Below are positions 11,201 through 21,020 of a stretch of DNA of 64,000 nucleotides, one piece after another. Origin of the DNA: Oryzias latipes (taxonomy: Eukaryota; Chordata; Actinopteri; Beloniformes; Adrianichthyidae). Below the pieces are notes generated by a model. It saw only the letters and a list, made by a program, of their open reading frames with translations, was not told the origin of the DNA and made no database searches. Both the position numbers and the translations under genes were made by a program. Every line of letters starts with the position of its first letter. Within the stretch, counting starts at the first letter, position 1. Location: assembly GCF_002234675.1 (NCBI RefSeq), contig NC_019876.2, positions 17,553,354 through 17,617,353 on the forward strand, read 5' to 3'.

Positions 11201-14031
11201 CACTTGAGGGACTCGTGGTGTTGCCCCAGGCTGTAGTGCAGCAGGCTGAGCTTCAGGAAAGCTGCCCGGTTGTCGTTGCGCAGCTTCGTCGTGGGCGTCA
11301 GATCCTGGATGGCTTTCTGTGGATCGCCCGTTCTGACGTAGCATTCGGCTCGCAGCTCCCGCAGGTCCGGATCCCAGGGAGAAATCTGAGCCACGGCGGG
11401 GAAAACCAAAACAAAAAAATGACCAAGCAGTCTTTTCTGCACTTGACAGGACTCCCACAGAGTTCTTGAAGGATTTGTAAGTTCATCATTAGATCTCATT
11501 TAGATATTTGCCAGTTTGTATAGCAAAAGCGTAGTTTTATTTTGAAAATTTCACATTAAAAAGTAATTTAAACTGCAACAAATAGACTTTACAAACAAAA
11601 CTTTAATTTCCTACATTTACCTGAAAGCTGTCTCAAAAAGATTTAAAGAGCCACTCCAATGAAAATTGTGTTTTTAACACTTTCTTGTAGCATTTTTCTG
11701 ACGATGAGGACACTTAAGAAAAAAAGTACATTTAAAATGGCGTTTCTGAGCAGACAAATACATCCGTGCGCGTCTTTGTTTTCCTCGTCTGAGCTGGAAT
11801 CTGGATCAAAGCTGAACGACTACAAAGCTCCGACATTGATCGCCATATTTGCTGCACTGGTATTGTTAGGTTGGGGGTGTGAGGGGCTGTAAGCTAGTTG
11901 GAGAGCGTGCAAACAGATGGATGACGGGAAGTGGGGGCGGGTTTACTCTGCACCAACAGTCCTGCCAACAATCTTTTACTGATCTATTGCCGCTCTGCAG
12001 AAATTAAGTCTTAAAAAAGGTCACAGGTTTTTTTTATTTTGGCTAAAAACGGCATCATCATAAATAAAAGAAAACTAGGAACAACAGATGATCATTTGCA
12101 TTTTCTTTGAACCCCCTCCCCCCACAAACATGAATTTTGATTTCAACACCTACTTCTATGGCCCTCTCTAAAACGGCGATGGCGGCGCTGTATTCTCCCT
12201 GATGGTGTGCGGCGTAGGCCTCCTCCTGCAGACCCTCCAGCTCGCTGGCCTTCATCAGCTGCTGGCGAGCTTCTTCCTGGTCTGGGGAGCGCTTGAGCTG
12301 GAGCGAAAAACCTCAAACTTTAAAAGGCAAATCGCTCTCAAAGCCGCGCGGGGAGGCGGTCGCCAAACTCACCACCGACTCAAAGTCGGCTCTGGCCTCC
12401 TCCGTGTTCCCCTGCTTCAACAGGATGTTCCCTCTCTGCAGCCGGGCCTGGAAACGTCACAACAGGAAGAATAGTTTTAAAATGGAAAGCTGGTGAGAGT
12501 GAAGCTAAAAAAAAATTAAAAATAAAAAGTTTTCACTCACCGCCAGGAAATCAGGCTTGAGCTCGATGGCTCGGGTCAGATCCGGCAGAGCGGATTTGGA
12601 TTTGCCCAAAGCCAGAAACACGGCAGCCCGTTTGTAGTAGGTCAGGTAGTTCTTAGAGTCTCCCTCTGCAAAACAAACGTTTGTCAGAAACCACATTCAT
12701 GCACCAGAAATGACAAAAAAAACAACAACACACTCCTCACTCGGCTGTGTGAGGAAAAGGGCAGCAAAAAGCGGGAAGATGGAAGGCGTCTGCGTGTGTG
12801 TGAGCTCACCCACAGCAGAGTGGTAGTGCGACAGAGCCTCAGCCAGCTGACCCGCCGCCAGAAGCTTGCGGCCCATCTCCAGGTGCTGCTCGATCTCCGC
12901 CCGGGTCGCCCCGAACACGCCTGCAACACAGAACTGAGATCATTTCCAAACCGAAAGGAAAAGATGACGTTTTTCCTGCAAATCAAACTCTATTTACCGT
13001 CTTCTACTGTATTTTAAAACAAATCTGAGAAAAACTGTAAATAAAAGAAATGAAAAACATTCCTGAAATATTCATTATAATGAGCAAGTATTTAGACAGA
13101 ACCTTTTTGAATACAAAAAAAAAATCAAATAAATATATAAATAAAATAAAAACATAAATATACAAAAAGAGGATTAAATAAAAGAAAACAAGTGTAAATA
13201 AGTACATAACTTTCAAAAACATAACCTACCTAACCTTATAGTAGGTCTTCAACGACAAGTGCACAAAAAGTAAAATTGATAGTTTTCTTCCTTGTACTTA
13301 AAGGACACTAAAACTGTTGTTTTCTGTCTGAACCTTGTTTTATCGTCTCGTTCACACAGTCTTAACAAAAACATTATTTTATTGGAATTTAAAATGTTTC
13401 CATAAACGCTTCCTTGATTCTGCAATGTTTTTCTAAGCTTTTTTGGTTGACAAATTATTAATTTCAAGCAATCCAAAAAACACAGATATTCGTCAATACA
13501 CAATATCATCAGAAAATGAAACAAAAACTTCAAGAGAATGCCTTTGATTGAAACTGAAAAGCTTGTAATATGATGGGAATCTGTTCATTTCTGCACATTA
13601 ATGTTTAGCAGAGACAGGTTTCTTAGTTTATGCTGGTTAAGTGAAATTGACAGATAAAAAAAACTCTGAATGTAAAAAAAAAGAGAGAGAGAGAAAAATG
13701 TACTGCTATATTTAGTTTAAAACATTTTTAAAGACTTCCGGGTTTATCTTTTTTTTCTTTAAGTTTTGACACATTTGGAAACTTTTCAAGAAACAAAACA
13801 ATTTAAAGACATTCAATTTTGACATTACTTTTTCATAACTGTAACGCCGCAAAGGAAGCTAATAATGTGTGTAAATGACCATTTTTGCAGCCGTACTAGT
13901 ATAGTAGCTGAAAGTAGTGAATGGTGTGATGAGGCGCAGCTCTCACCGTCCAGCTGCATGTCCAGCAGGACGCACAGCAGCGGAAGGGAGCACAGCAGCC
14001 CGCTGACTCCTGCCCGCCGATACGGCTCCAT
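8257..14031 (-). CDS. dnajc3: DnaJ homolog subfamily C member 3 (p58IPK)
   Basis: ER-lumenal HSP40 co-chaperone of BiP that binds unfolded clients through its TPRs and restrains PERK/PKR signalling. Twelve exons join in phase: 14031-13947, 12920-12810, 12665-12541, 12447-12373, 12297-12154, 11385-11204, 11114-10995, 10901-10796, 9215-9095, 9020-8888, 8823-8675 and 8402-8257. The product is 498 aa (human 504). The N-terminus is a hydrophobic signal peptide (residues 8-24, GVSGLLCSLPLLCVLLD). TPR repeats fill about 30-390, for example EIEQHLEMGRKLLAAGQLAEA. The J domain begins at RDYYKILGV (391) with the catalytic HPD at 420-422. The tail is Gly-rich and then GGSFHFKFEYN. Start chosen: an ATG further upstream at 14085 is in frame, but MEPYRRAG directly precedes the signal peptide. 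Donors of exons 7 (GTCCGT) and 11 (GTCAGC) are weak. I cannot tell the a and b fish paralogues apart. Confidence 0.96.
9550..9782 (+). repeat. LINE 3' remnant in dnajc3 intron 8
   Basis: The stretch ends in a typical fish LINE tail (TGCTTTATAAATAAAG then TTTGATTTGG). It lies antisense to dnajc3 in the large intron between 9215 and 10796. The remainder of that intron (9783-10795) is AT-rich, and I see no further coding exon in it. Confidence 0.55.
11645..12060 (+). repeat. Dispersed repeat family A, copy 1 (dnajc3 intron 5)
   Basis: The stretch shares GCCACTCC, GTGTTTTTAACA, CGTCTTTGTTTTCCTCGTCTGA, TGAGGGGCTGTAAGCTAG, GGGGGCGGG and CAACAGTCCTGCC with copies at about 14815-15115 and 20640-21020, plus a fragment at 50945-51075. 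It is non-coding, although a 77-codon frame crosses it. Copies differ by indels, so the family is old. Confidence 0.6.
12921..13946. other. dnajc3 intron 1, no further feature
   Basis: The first intron, about 1.0 kb, is AT-rich. It contains A/T homopolymer tracts and short GA runs near 13680. No exon, transposon end or tandem repeat of note was recognised. Confidence 0.6.
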
Positions 14032-14424
14032 GGACGTCCTCACGCCGCGACACCGACCCACACAGACCCCACCACTTTGCCCCACCTGAAACCGCTGCTC
14101 TGTTTCATGGAAGAGCCTCTATCTTCATCGTTTCGCCGCCGCTTGTTGTCAGACCACCAGAGCTGCTAGGACCGTTTATTTACGGTCCCAGTCCGCCAGC
14201 AGTCCGGGCAGAAATTAGAGACGTCGGAGGAAGGTTCCCGAACAAAGTTAACAGCTCAAATTTCGTTAGTTAGACAACAACTCTTTTTTCGCTTATTGCT
14301 AAGTAAATTTCTCTAAATGTAATAGGGGTAAACGAAAGCGCCGGTAGCGTGAATACTTAGGAAACGAAACCTTTTTTTTCTGACACTGTCTCCTCCCTTT
14401 CTGTTTCACATTTCCGTGGTTGGC

Positions 14425-14432
14425 TGACGTGG
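14425..14432 (+). promoter_or_regulatory. UPRE-like site (TGACGTGG) upstream of dnajc3
   Basis: TGACGTGG matches the unfolded-protein-response element TGACGTG(G/A) bound by XBP1 and ATF6. It lies 394 bp upstream of the dnajc3 ATG and 25 bp from a perfect ERSE. Known biology: mammalian DNAJC3 is induced by ER stress. The transcription start was not mapped, so the exact promoter position is inferred. Confidence 0.6.
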
Positions 14433-14456
14433 TGTACATCCGCGTTCGCTTACAGA

Positions 14457-14475
14457 CGTGGGCTGCGCTCATTGG
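14457..14475 (-). promoter_or_regulatory. Perfect ERSE (CCAAT-N9-CCACG) upstream of dnajc3
   Basis: The minus strand reads CCAATGAGCGCAGCCCACG, exactly CCAAT, nine bases and CCACG, oriented with dnajc3. This is the canonical ER-stress response element recognised by NF-Y plus ATF6 and XBP1. The nine-base spacer is GC-rich, as in known elements. Further CCACG boxes occur at 14415, 14428 and 14502. The GC-richer, TATA-less region 14032-14600 is the likely dnajc3 promoter and 5' leader. Confidence 0.75.
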
Positions 14476-14814
14476 TGGGACTACTTTTTCTCTGACAGCC
14501 CCGTGGTGTCTCAGCTGGGACCGGGAAACGCAGTCTAGCGCACCCAAGCATCGCTGCCGGTCACGCCACGTTCATTCCTCAAAGTTTTGTAATGCGGGAA
14601 CGGAAAAGAAATAATAAACATTTTATGCTTGTTTAAGATAGAAGAAGAGTAAGCAGGGAGGCGAATAATTTTCTCAGCTTCTTATAGAAACAGTTTTCAT
14701 TCATGTAAACACAAGTTTCAGTGATATTCCTTATTGCCTTGGGGGAGTAATACACACAATCAATGTTTTATATGTTTTCTAAATGCGCTCTTGGTTGAGC
14801 AGTTAAGGAGATAA

Positions 14815-15115
14815 AGAACCACTCCCGCTTTTAACATGTTCTTTTCTAATAATAGCGGACATATATAAATAAAATTACGTTCAAATTGGATTTCCAAGTA
14901 TTTCTTTATTCAAACTGTTGTGAGTCAGGAACAGGTGAAAAAAATGCTGTTTTAAAAAGATCAAATTTGTGACCTAGAAAACAAGCTCCCTGATGTGCTC
15001 CATTCTGATGCATTCACTTGTAGACGACTACATCCATGTACGTCTTTGTTTTCCTTGTCTGAGGAAAATCTGGCTAAAAACTGTACTTTGCATGTTGCAT
15101 CGGGAATGTTAGTGT
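14815..15115 (+). repeat. Dispersed repeat family A, copy 2
   Basis: The stretch shares CCACTCC, TTTTAACATGTTCTT, CATTCTGATG, CACTTGTAGA, CGTCTTTGTTTTCCTTGTCTGA and GGCTAAAAAC with the copies at 11645 and 20640. It lies between the dnajc3 promoter and the claudin 3' end. No coding capacity. Confidence 0.55.
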
Positions 15116-15360
15116 CAGAAGTAAGAGCTCTGTCTCCCTTCTGGTCACCTTAGAGACCTGAACATCTACACGATTATCAAATTAGACACATAATAGCATC
15201 TCTAACATTCTGTTTTCTCCGATTGTATTGAATACTTTATGAAATTTGTTGTTGTAAATTCCATTACCAAAGCTTTTTATGACTAAAAATGCTTTTTATG
15301 ATCTAAGATTTTCCGAATATCACAGTCTTATTGAAAAATAAAGTGTTTTTCATAAAACAT

Positions 15361-15424
15361 TTTATTGTGTGCAGTTATAAAACAAACAGAACACAAATTT
15401 GACATATAAAATCGCCCATTTATT
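15361..15424 (-). terminator. Candidate poly(A) signals of the claudin gene
   Basis: TTTATT, the reverse complement of AATAAA, occurs at 15419-15424 and 15361-15366, about 365-425 bp beyond the claudin stop. Either could end the transcript; nothing in the sequence decides between them. Confidence 0.4.
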
Positions 15425-15786
15425 GCGCTGAAACTTTACAAAACTGTACAAAAAACATGCAAAAATAACATTTGAATCATCTTTACTTTGTTTCTGGCCA
15501 TGTTTACTCAGATCATCAAATGATTAGACTCCCTTAACTTATATGTTTTTTTGTCGTCAGTGTACATCATTAATGAAAAATGAAAACATCCATTCTGAAG
15601 AGCACAATGAAAGTAGGGCAGCTTTGTACAATGTTTACAAAAGGATGTCCTCATATTGAAGTCACACATGGCACAGTTGTGCTTGGTTCTTTCTGTTTAA
15701 TGGACTAAAAGTTCTAATTTGAACCCCTCTCAATGTGCACTAAAAAAAACAAACAGATGATGAAAGTGTCCCAGCTTTCATGTCCT

Positions 15787-18700
15787 TCAGACGTAAGCGT
15801 TTCGTCCATAAGTGCTTGCGACTACACTCCTGGTAGGTGCTGGACCGGAGTAAACCGTTCCTCTGGCTTGATAAGGCAAATTGCTGCAAAACAAGGCAAT
15901 GAATAAGTGAGTTGCCTCATAAAATTCATTTTTCAAATCACACAACTCATCTAATTGACATTTGACGAATTCAGTTGGGTAAAATGTATCAACATGTAGG
16001 CATTGGACTTTTAATATTTAGTGTCACCCGTTTGTTGAGTTGGGTAGATTTGCCCAACTCATCAAACCTCCAAAACCAGCAAATGGGAAAAACAATCAAA
16101 ATACATGGAAAATCTCATTGCAACCAAACTGTAAATACATGTTTTTTACTGTAAAGTTGGTCTTTTTAACATTGGGCTAAAGCGGAAATTGCTCACTTTT
16201 GCAACCATCTCCCAGTGGTCTTTTGAAGAACCGCAACACTTCCTACTTCCTGTTTTTTTGTATCAGGTATGGAAACAAAAAAGATTATACTGCAGTAAGG
16301 TATAAAGGGTGAGCTTCAGTCCTTTACTTTTCCCAGAATGCCCTTTGATCTTGCAATAAAAGTACATTTTTTAAAGACACCAAAACAACATGAAACATAA
16401 AAGAGGCATAAAAATATAAAAAATGCAGAAAGATATGTAAAGCCCCACTTCAATACTATACATATTCCTAATTCCTTCAATATTACTTCTATTATTTATA
16501 CTATACTATACTATACTATACTATACTATACTATACTATACTATACTATACTATACTATACCATATTATACTTTACTTTATTTTTATGCTAATAGCTTTA
16601 CACGCATGGGGTGAACTCAACTGCTACAAAAGACAGCCCCAAATCTCTTTGATGGAGCACAAAAGTCTCGAAAGTTCTAGAAAAACTGCCTAAAAAATGC
16701 TTGTACGGAAGACCAAAAAGCTCAAAAATCACGATGTGTTGTTGCTCTGGAATTTCTTTTTCCTTCTAAAAATATTGGTTAATTCAAACGACAAAAGTTA
16801 TGGGTGCAATAATATTTGAAAAAACAATTATGTCGCTGATGAAATCTAATTAAAATTGTAAAAAGAATTGTTGTAAAAACTTTCTTCTTAAATGTCAGAA
16901 ACACAAATGTTAAAAAAATGAAGAATTTTCCTAAGGTTTGATCTAGCACTAACTCAATGGCGTGATCTAACAAGAAATCAGTGTGCTAAAATCAGGAGGG
17001 TCTTGCATCGTAAAATAACTTTCTGATGATCGGTAATAAATTTGATTTTGAAATGGTTTATTTCAAGCAATCAAGGCAAGGATAACGAACAAAACCATAT
17101 AACCAGCAGTTATACATCCATACAGAGACGCATCAAACTCAGCATAATTAGACATTAAATCAAATTTTGCTTGAAAGGGAGTTGAAGGAAGTAAATTTAA
17201 GTAATCTCACCCCTGTTTTACTATAACCATTTCCATTACATAATTTATCAATATCCAGTTCATAACATTTTATCAGACAGAATAAGAATCCTTAAGTATC
17301 AAAAAATCACATGCCAAAGATTAATTACTTAATTATTATATAAAAACAGATATAACGCCATTTAAGAAATCAACATGTGACATGCAGATCAGTTTTCAAA
17401 AATAATTGCAGATTATTTTCATTAAAGAAGTCGTGACTATGATTAAAATAACATTATATCAGAAAAATAAACATAACACTGTTTCAGAAATCTTCATAGC
17501 AAATGCAGATCAAGTATCAAAAGTTAAAAATATGTGCAATTTCTTTTTTATTAGAAAAATCATGAATCCATTTTTTGAGCAAGTGAAGTGATATGATTAG
17601 AGATCAATCGTTTTAAACATCTGCAGTAATTGATTAAGCAATTTTATAATCATAATTTAATGCTGTGAAATAAAAGTGTTCATGTTCTGTTTATTAAATA
17701 TAAGGATTCCTATGTGATTGAAGTCATCAAAAACACACTTTGAAAAGCTTAAAATACCAATTTTTAATTTTTAAATAAACATTTTAATGTTTTGTTTAGT
17801 CTTATTTGGTCTAAAAAGAGAGTCACAACAGATGCTGTTATTAATTAATTAGCACTAGTAAAATGTGATAAATTACAGAGTTTGCTGACAGCATCAATAT
17901 TTGTGTGTTTTAACTCTAAAGGGATTAAATCGCACGGCCGATCGTGAAAAAAATCTTTTGTAAATGGCAACAATTAAGTCTGATTTAGGTTTAAATCTCT
18001 TTAAAGCAACATTTTATATTTCATTTTGGGCTCTTTGACCTTCCATATAATCAGCTCTCCTTGCTATTCTGCCACTAGGGGGCATCAAACTCCCATTAAA
18101 TCCCATTCAAAGCCGGATCTTACACTAGGGGGCAACTTCTTCTTTTATGGAAACCAGTGGCCTTGGACGTGCAACTGCCCTGACCCATTTAATTTGCGCC
18201 TTGTTGTGTATTCAGTGTTCTTTTTATAGCAGTCTCGCCCTGAACACTTTGACTCATGTGTTTGGGTATAAAATTCATAAAAGTTTCATCAAAGAGAAGC
18301 TGCTCTTTGATGAGTTGCAGTTAATGAACAACAAGTTGGTCAATTGCTTGGTCAAACTGTAACCGTTTTTTTGGCGGACATCCTTAATCCCACAGGAGAT
18401 TCAATGGCCTTACGGTAGAGTGGCTGCCCTAAAACTGGAAAGTCGTGAATTCAAATCCAGGCTAAGTCATACCAAAGAATTTAAAATTAAGACCCTTCCC
18501 TGCTTGACACTCAGCATTAAGAGATTAAACCACCAAATGGTTCCTGAGTGAAACTGTGTCTGCAGCTCACCGCTCCCCCAGGGGATTGGTCAAATGCAGA
18601 TCACAAATTTCACACACTCACGTGCGTGATAGCTAACTTTAGGAACTTTAAAAGACTCACTATTTTTCCTCTCTTGCCACTCTGCAGGAACAGGTGAGGC

Positions 18701-19666
18701 AGGCTCCCCCGGCGATGGCGAGCACCCCGGAGCACCAGCCGATGTAAAGTCCTTCTCCGATTTCATACCTGCCAGCAGAGTCAGGGTCAGCCAACTCCTC
18801 ACGATGCAGGAGGCTGGATTATCCCACCACCCCACCTAAATCCAGTGCGGGAATTTACCTTATCCCCGGATAGAAAGGGTCAAAGAAATCCTGCGTGATG
18901 TTGAAGGCGTACCAGGACACCGACACCATGGTGCACAAACCTTTGGAGAAACCCCCCCCCCCAAAGAATATTTTTATGGTCAAGAGAGCAAAAAGGGAGC
19001 CGCACACACACACATCTGACACAGTAAAAATGAAATTTATGAAGGCCAGATTATAAAATGATTTATTGTTCGGTAGGAGCAGCTCTTTCATCTCAGGAGT
19101 TATTTAATCAACAGTAAAAGCATGAAACTGGGAGACATTTTTTTTAGGATTTTCCTCACCTTGAAGAATAAAGAAGACTCCAGCAGTGCCTGCAATCCTC
19201 CCTTTGAGGACATAGTTTTCCCCTACTGCTTTGGAGCACTGGATTCCTATGAGGGCCCCCACTAGACCAAAGGTGCCCATTACTATAGACACGATCATCA
19301 AGGCGCGAGAAGCTTGGATGTAGCCTGTGGTCACACGGAAACAGCCAAGTTACTTTCAGGTTCCATGAAGAACAAGAGCAGAACGTTTCAGAATCTTCTT
19401 TCTAAATCCTCGATTCAAAAAAAAGTATATATATTTTAAAAGAACAAACCATTTAAAGCCAGTAGTGAAGGGAACTCCCTGCAGTTGTGCACCCCCGTGG
19501 AATCCGTGGCACAGGACATCCACAGGTTCTCGTAGATGGTGGAGGTGGTGATGACATTCCCGTCCACGGTTGAGACCTTCCAGTAACGGTTGGGGAGGGC
19601 GACTCCCACCATCACCCACCCGGTGAAGCCTAAAATCAGAGCCACCACTTCCACGATCGGATCCAT
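15787..19666 (-). CDS. cldn15: Claudin-15-like tight-junction protein
   Basis: Four-pass tight-junction protein forming paracellular cation pores, best known in gut epithelium. Five exons join in phase: 19666-19450, 19324-19160, 18940-18859, 18768-18661 and 15883-15787, giving 222 aa. The first loop has W29, the NLW-C-C claudin signature (N47 L48 W49, C52, C62) and acidic residues E46, D55 and E64, which line the Na+-selective pore in mammalian claudin-15. [18 protein letters not shown] in loop 2 and the C-terminal YGRNAYV (a PDZ ligand binding ZO proteins) also match claudin-15 better than claudin-10. TM segments lie at about 8-24, 80-100, 120-140 and 160-180. I chose MDPIVEV as start because it aligns without gaps; an in-frame ATG lies six codons upstream. 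The last intron (2.8 kb) holds a pentanucleotide array and a SINE. The a/b or 'like' fish paralogue is unresolved. Confidence 0.93.
16494..16575 (+). repeat. (ACTAT)n pentanucleotide microsatellite
   Basis: About sixteen tandem ACTAT units in claudin intron 4, decaying at the 3' side into CATATTATACTTTAC. The surrounding intron (15884-18395) is AT-rich and, apart from this array, shows no exon or clear transposon. Confidence 0.95.
18396..18650 (+). mobile_element. tRNA-derived SINE in claudin intron 4
   Basis: The head resembles a tRNA: an A-box-like TGGCCTTACGGTAGAGTGG and a B-box-like GAATTCAAATCC (18447-18458). Then come the fish SINE body motifs AAGTCATACCAAAGA, CCCTGCTTGACACTCAGCATTAAG, CAGCTCACCGCTCCCCCAGGGG and GTCAAATGCAG, and the tail GATAGCTAACTTTAGGAAC. 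A sister copy in the other orientation is at 63357-63600. It lies antisense to the claudin and ends a few bases from the exon 4 splice donor (18655-18660). It is diverged and so probably inactive. Confidence 0.85.
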
Positions 19667-19768
19667 GACCCCTCGATGTCCCAAAAAAGTAGATCCAGGT
19701 CTTGGAGATGGTCGTCCGTCTAACTGGTGATATCTTTGTTCTTAAGGTCAGATCATCTGATCCTCCAA

Positions 19769-19795
19769 GTGTGTGTGTGTGTGTGTGTGTGTGTT
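19769..19795 (+). repeat. (GT)n microsatellite
   Basis: A dinucleotide run about 100 bp upstream of the claudin start codon. With the CA run at 19881 it forms a GT...CA pair on either side of an 85-bp spacer, which could fold back. Confidence 0.95.
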
Positions 19796-19879
19796 GTACC
19801 ACTGTGAGGTGTGTTTAGTTCAATAGTTATGTATAATGATTTATATGAGTCTCAGTCTCTCCTCCCCCTATGCTTTGTC

Positions 19880-19880
<1 letters not shown>

Positions 19881-19911
<31 letters not shown>
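19881..19911 (+). repeat. (CA)n microsatellite
   Basis: About fifteen CA units upstream of the claudin gene, inverted relative to the GT run at 19769. Their presence in the likely claudin promoter makes promoter length variation plausible. Confidence 0.95.
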
Positions 19912-19915
<4 letters not shown>

Positions 19916-20639
19916 CGCACACACTCTCCATTTTTTTCAGTTTACACCCCTGAAACCGAACAGGTGTTTATCGACACTCTCTCAAGGTCCAATGGTCGCT
20001 CTTAGTGTCACAGCTCTGTATTTTTAATATATTTTCAAAACATTCATGCATAACAAAACATATTAAAAATGACAAAAAGTTTCAGTTGAATTGTGGGTAT
20101 TTCTTTAGATGAGTGACACGTTTTTTCTAATTAGAAATTGAGTTTTTATATCCATGCATTTTGAAAACTTCATGTTTCAAACCTTCAACTTTTAATTACA
20201 TGAATCCTCTTTATTTATTTCTTTTTCTTTCAAAAGTTACATTTTTGTTTTCTCTGGTTTGACCATCTCAAAGGCCGCACGGCCTCACAATTTTGGAAGG
20301 CAGTTCATCTTTAAGGACAATGAACCCACGACAGATCGAGAGTTCCTCAGCTCATCTGAAAGTTTCTGTGTTTGCCTGAACTCATTGATAATCCCACTGA
20401 CAGGTCACTCCGGGTTCATCCCAACGGTCCCGTCGATTGTTAACCGGAATTTCAGTCTGTGGCGTCAAGCTAGCAGAGAAGAGACATTTCTGAAGGTCGA
20501 CAATAGGGCTTCAAAAATAGCAGAAGAATTACAGCTGTGGGATTCATATAGTGTTGTATGAACATTTTAACTCTGTCAAAAAATACATTTTTTTCCTGTT
20601 AACTATTAGAACTGTAAGTTTCGTGGGTCATTTTGAAGG

Positions 20640-21020
20640 AAAAAAGATCAAAAAATGTGATGATCTCGGATGAAAATTGTGTCGTTGATGTTTTTAACAT
20701 GTTCTTGTGACATATAAGAAGAAAATGAAACCATTTCTGAGTATTTCATTCCATTCTGATGTATGCACTTGTAGAAGACTAGATCCGTGTACCCCATTGG
20801 TTGGGGTTGTGAGCTAGCAGAAAAGTGTTTTAACCTTTCAATTAGGGGTACCGGGAAGGGGGGCGGGGTTGCTGTGCTCCAACAGTCCTGCCCACAACCC
20901 AGAGGTGAATTTTTACTGAACTCCTATTTTAAAATGTTGGCTAAAAATGGCTTAATCATAGTTAAAAGACCACTGGGAAGGCTTTTTATAAGAGATCAAA
21001 AAATGATCGGAGTGGGACCT
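20640..21020 (+). repeat. Dispersed repeat family A, copy 3
   Basis: The fullest copy of the family: GATGAAAATTGTGTCGTTGA, TTTTTAACATGTTCTTGTGA, CATTCCATTCTGATG, CACTTGTAGAAGACTAGATC, GGTTGTGAGCTAGC, GGGGCGGGGTT, CAACAGTCCTGCC and an end near GATCGGAGTGGGACCTT. No coding sequence is retained. Confidence 0.6.

Noticed and set aside
18396-18470. A functional tRNA gene
   Set aside because: The A and B boxes are diverged and followed by a SINE body; the cloverleaf arms do not pair well.
15787-19666. Assignment of the claudin as claudin-10
   Set aside because: The human neighbour of DNAJC3 is CLDN10, but NVITT-TIx[15 protein letters not shown] and the YGRNAYV end match claudin-15, and fis1 is the claudin-15 neighbour.
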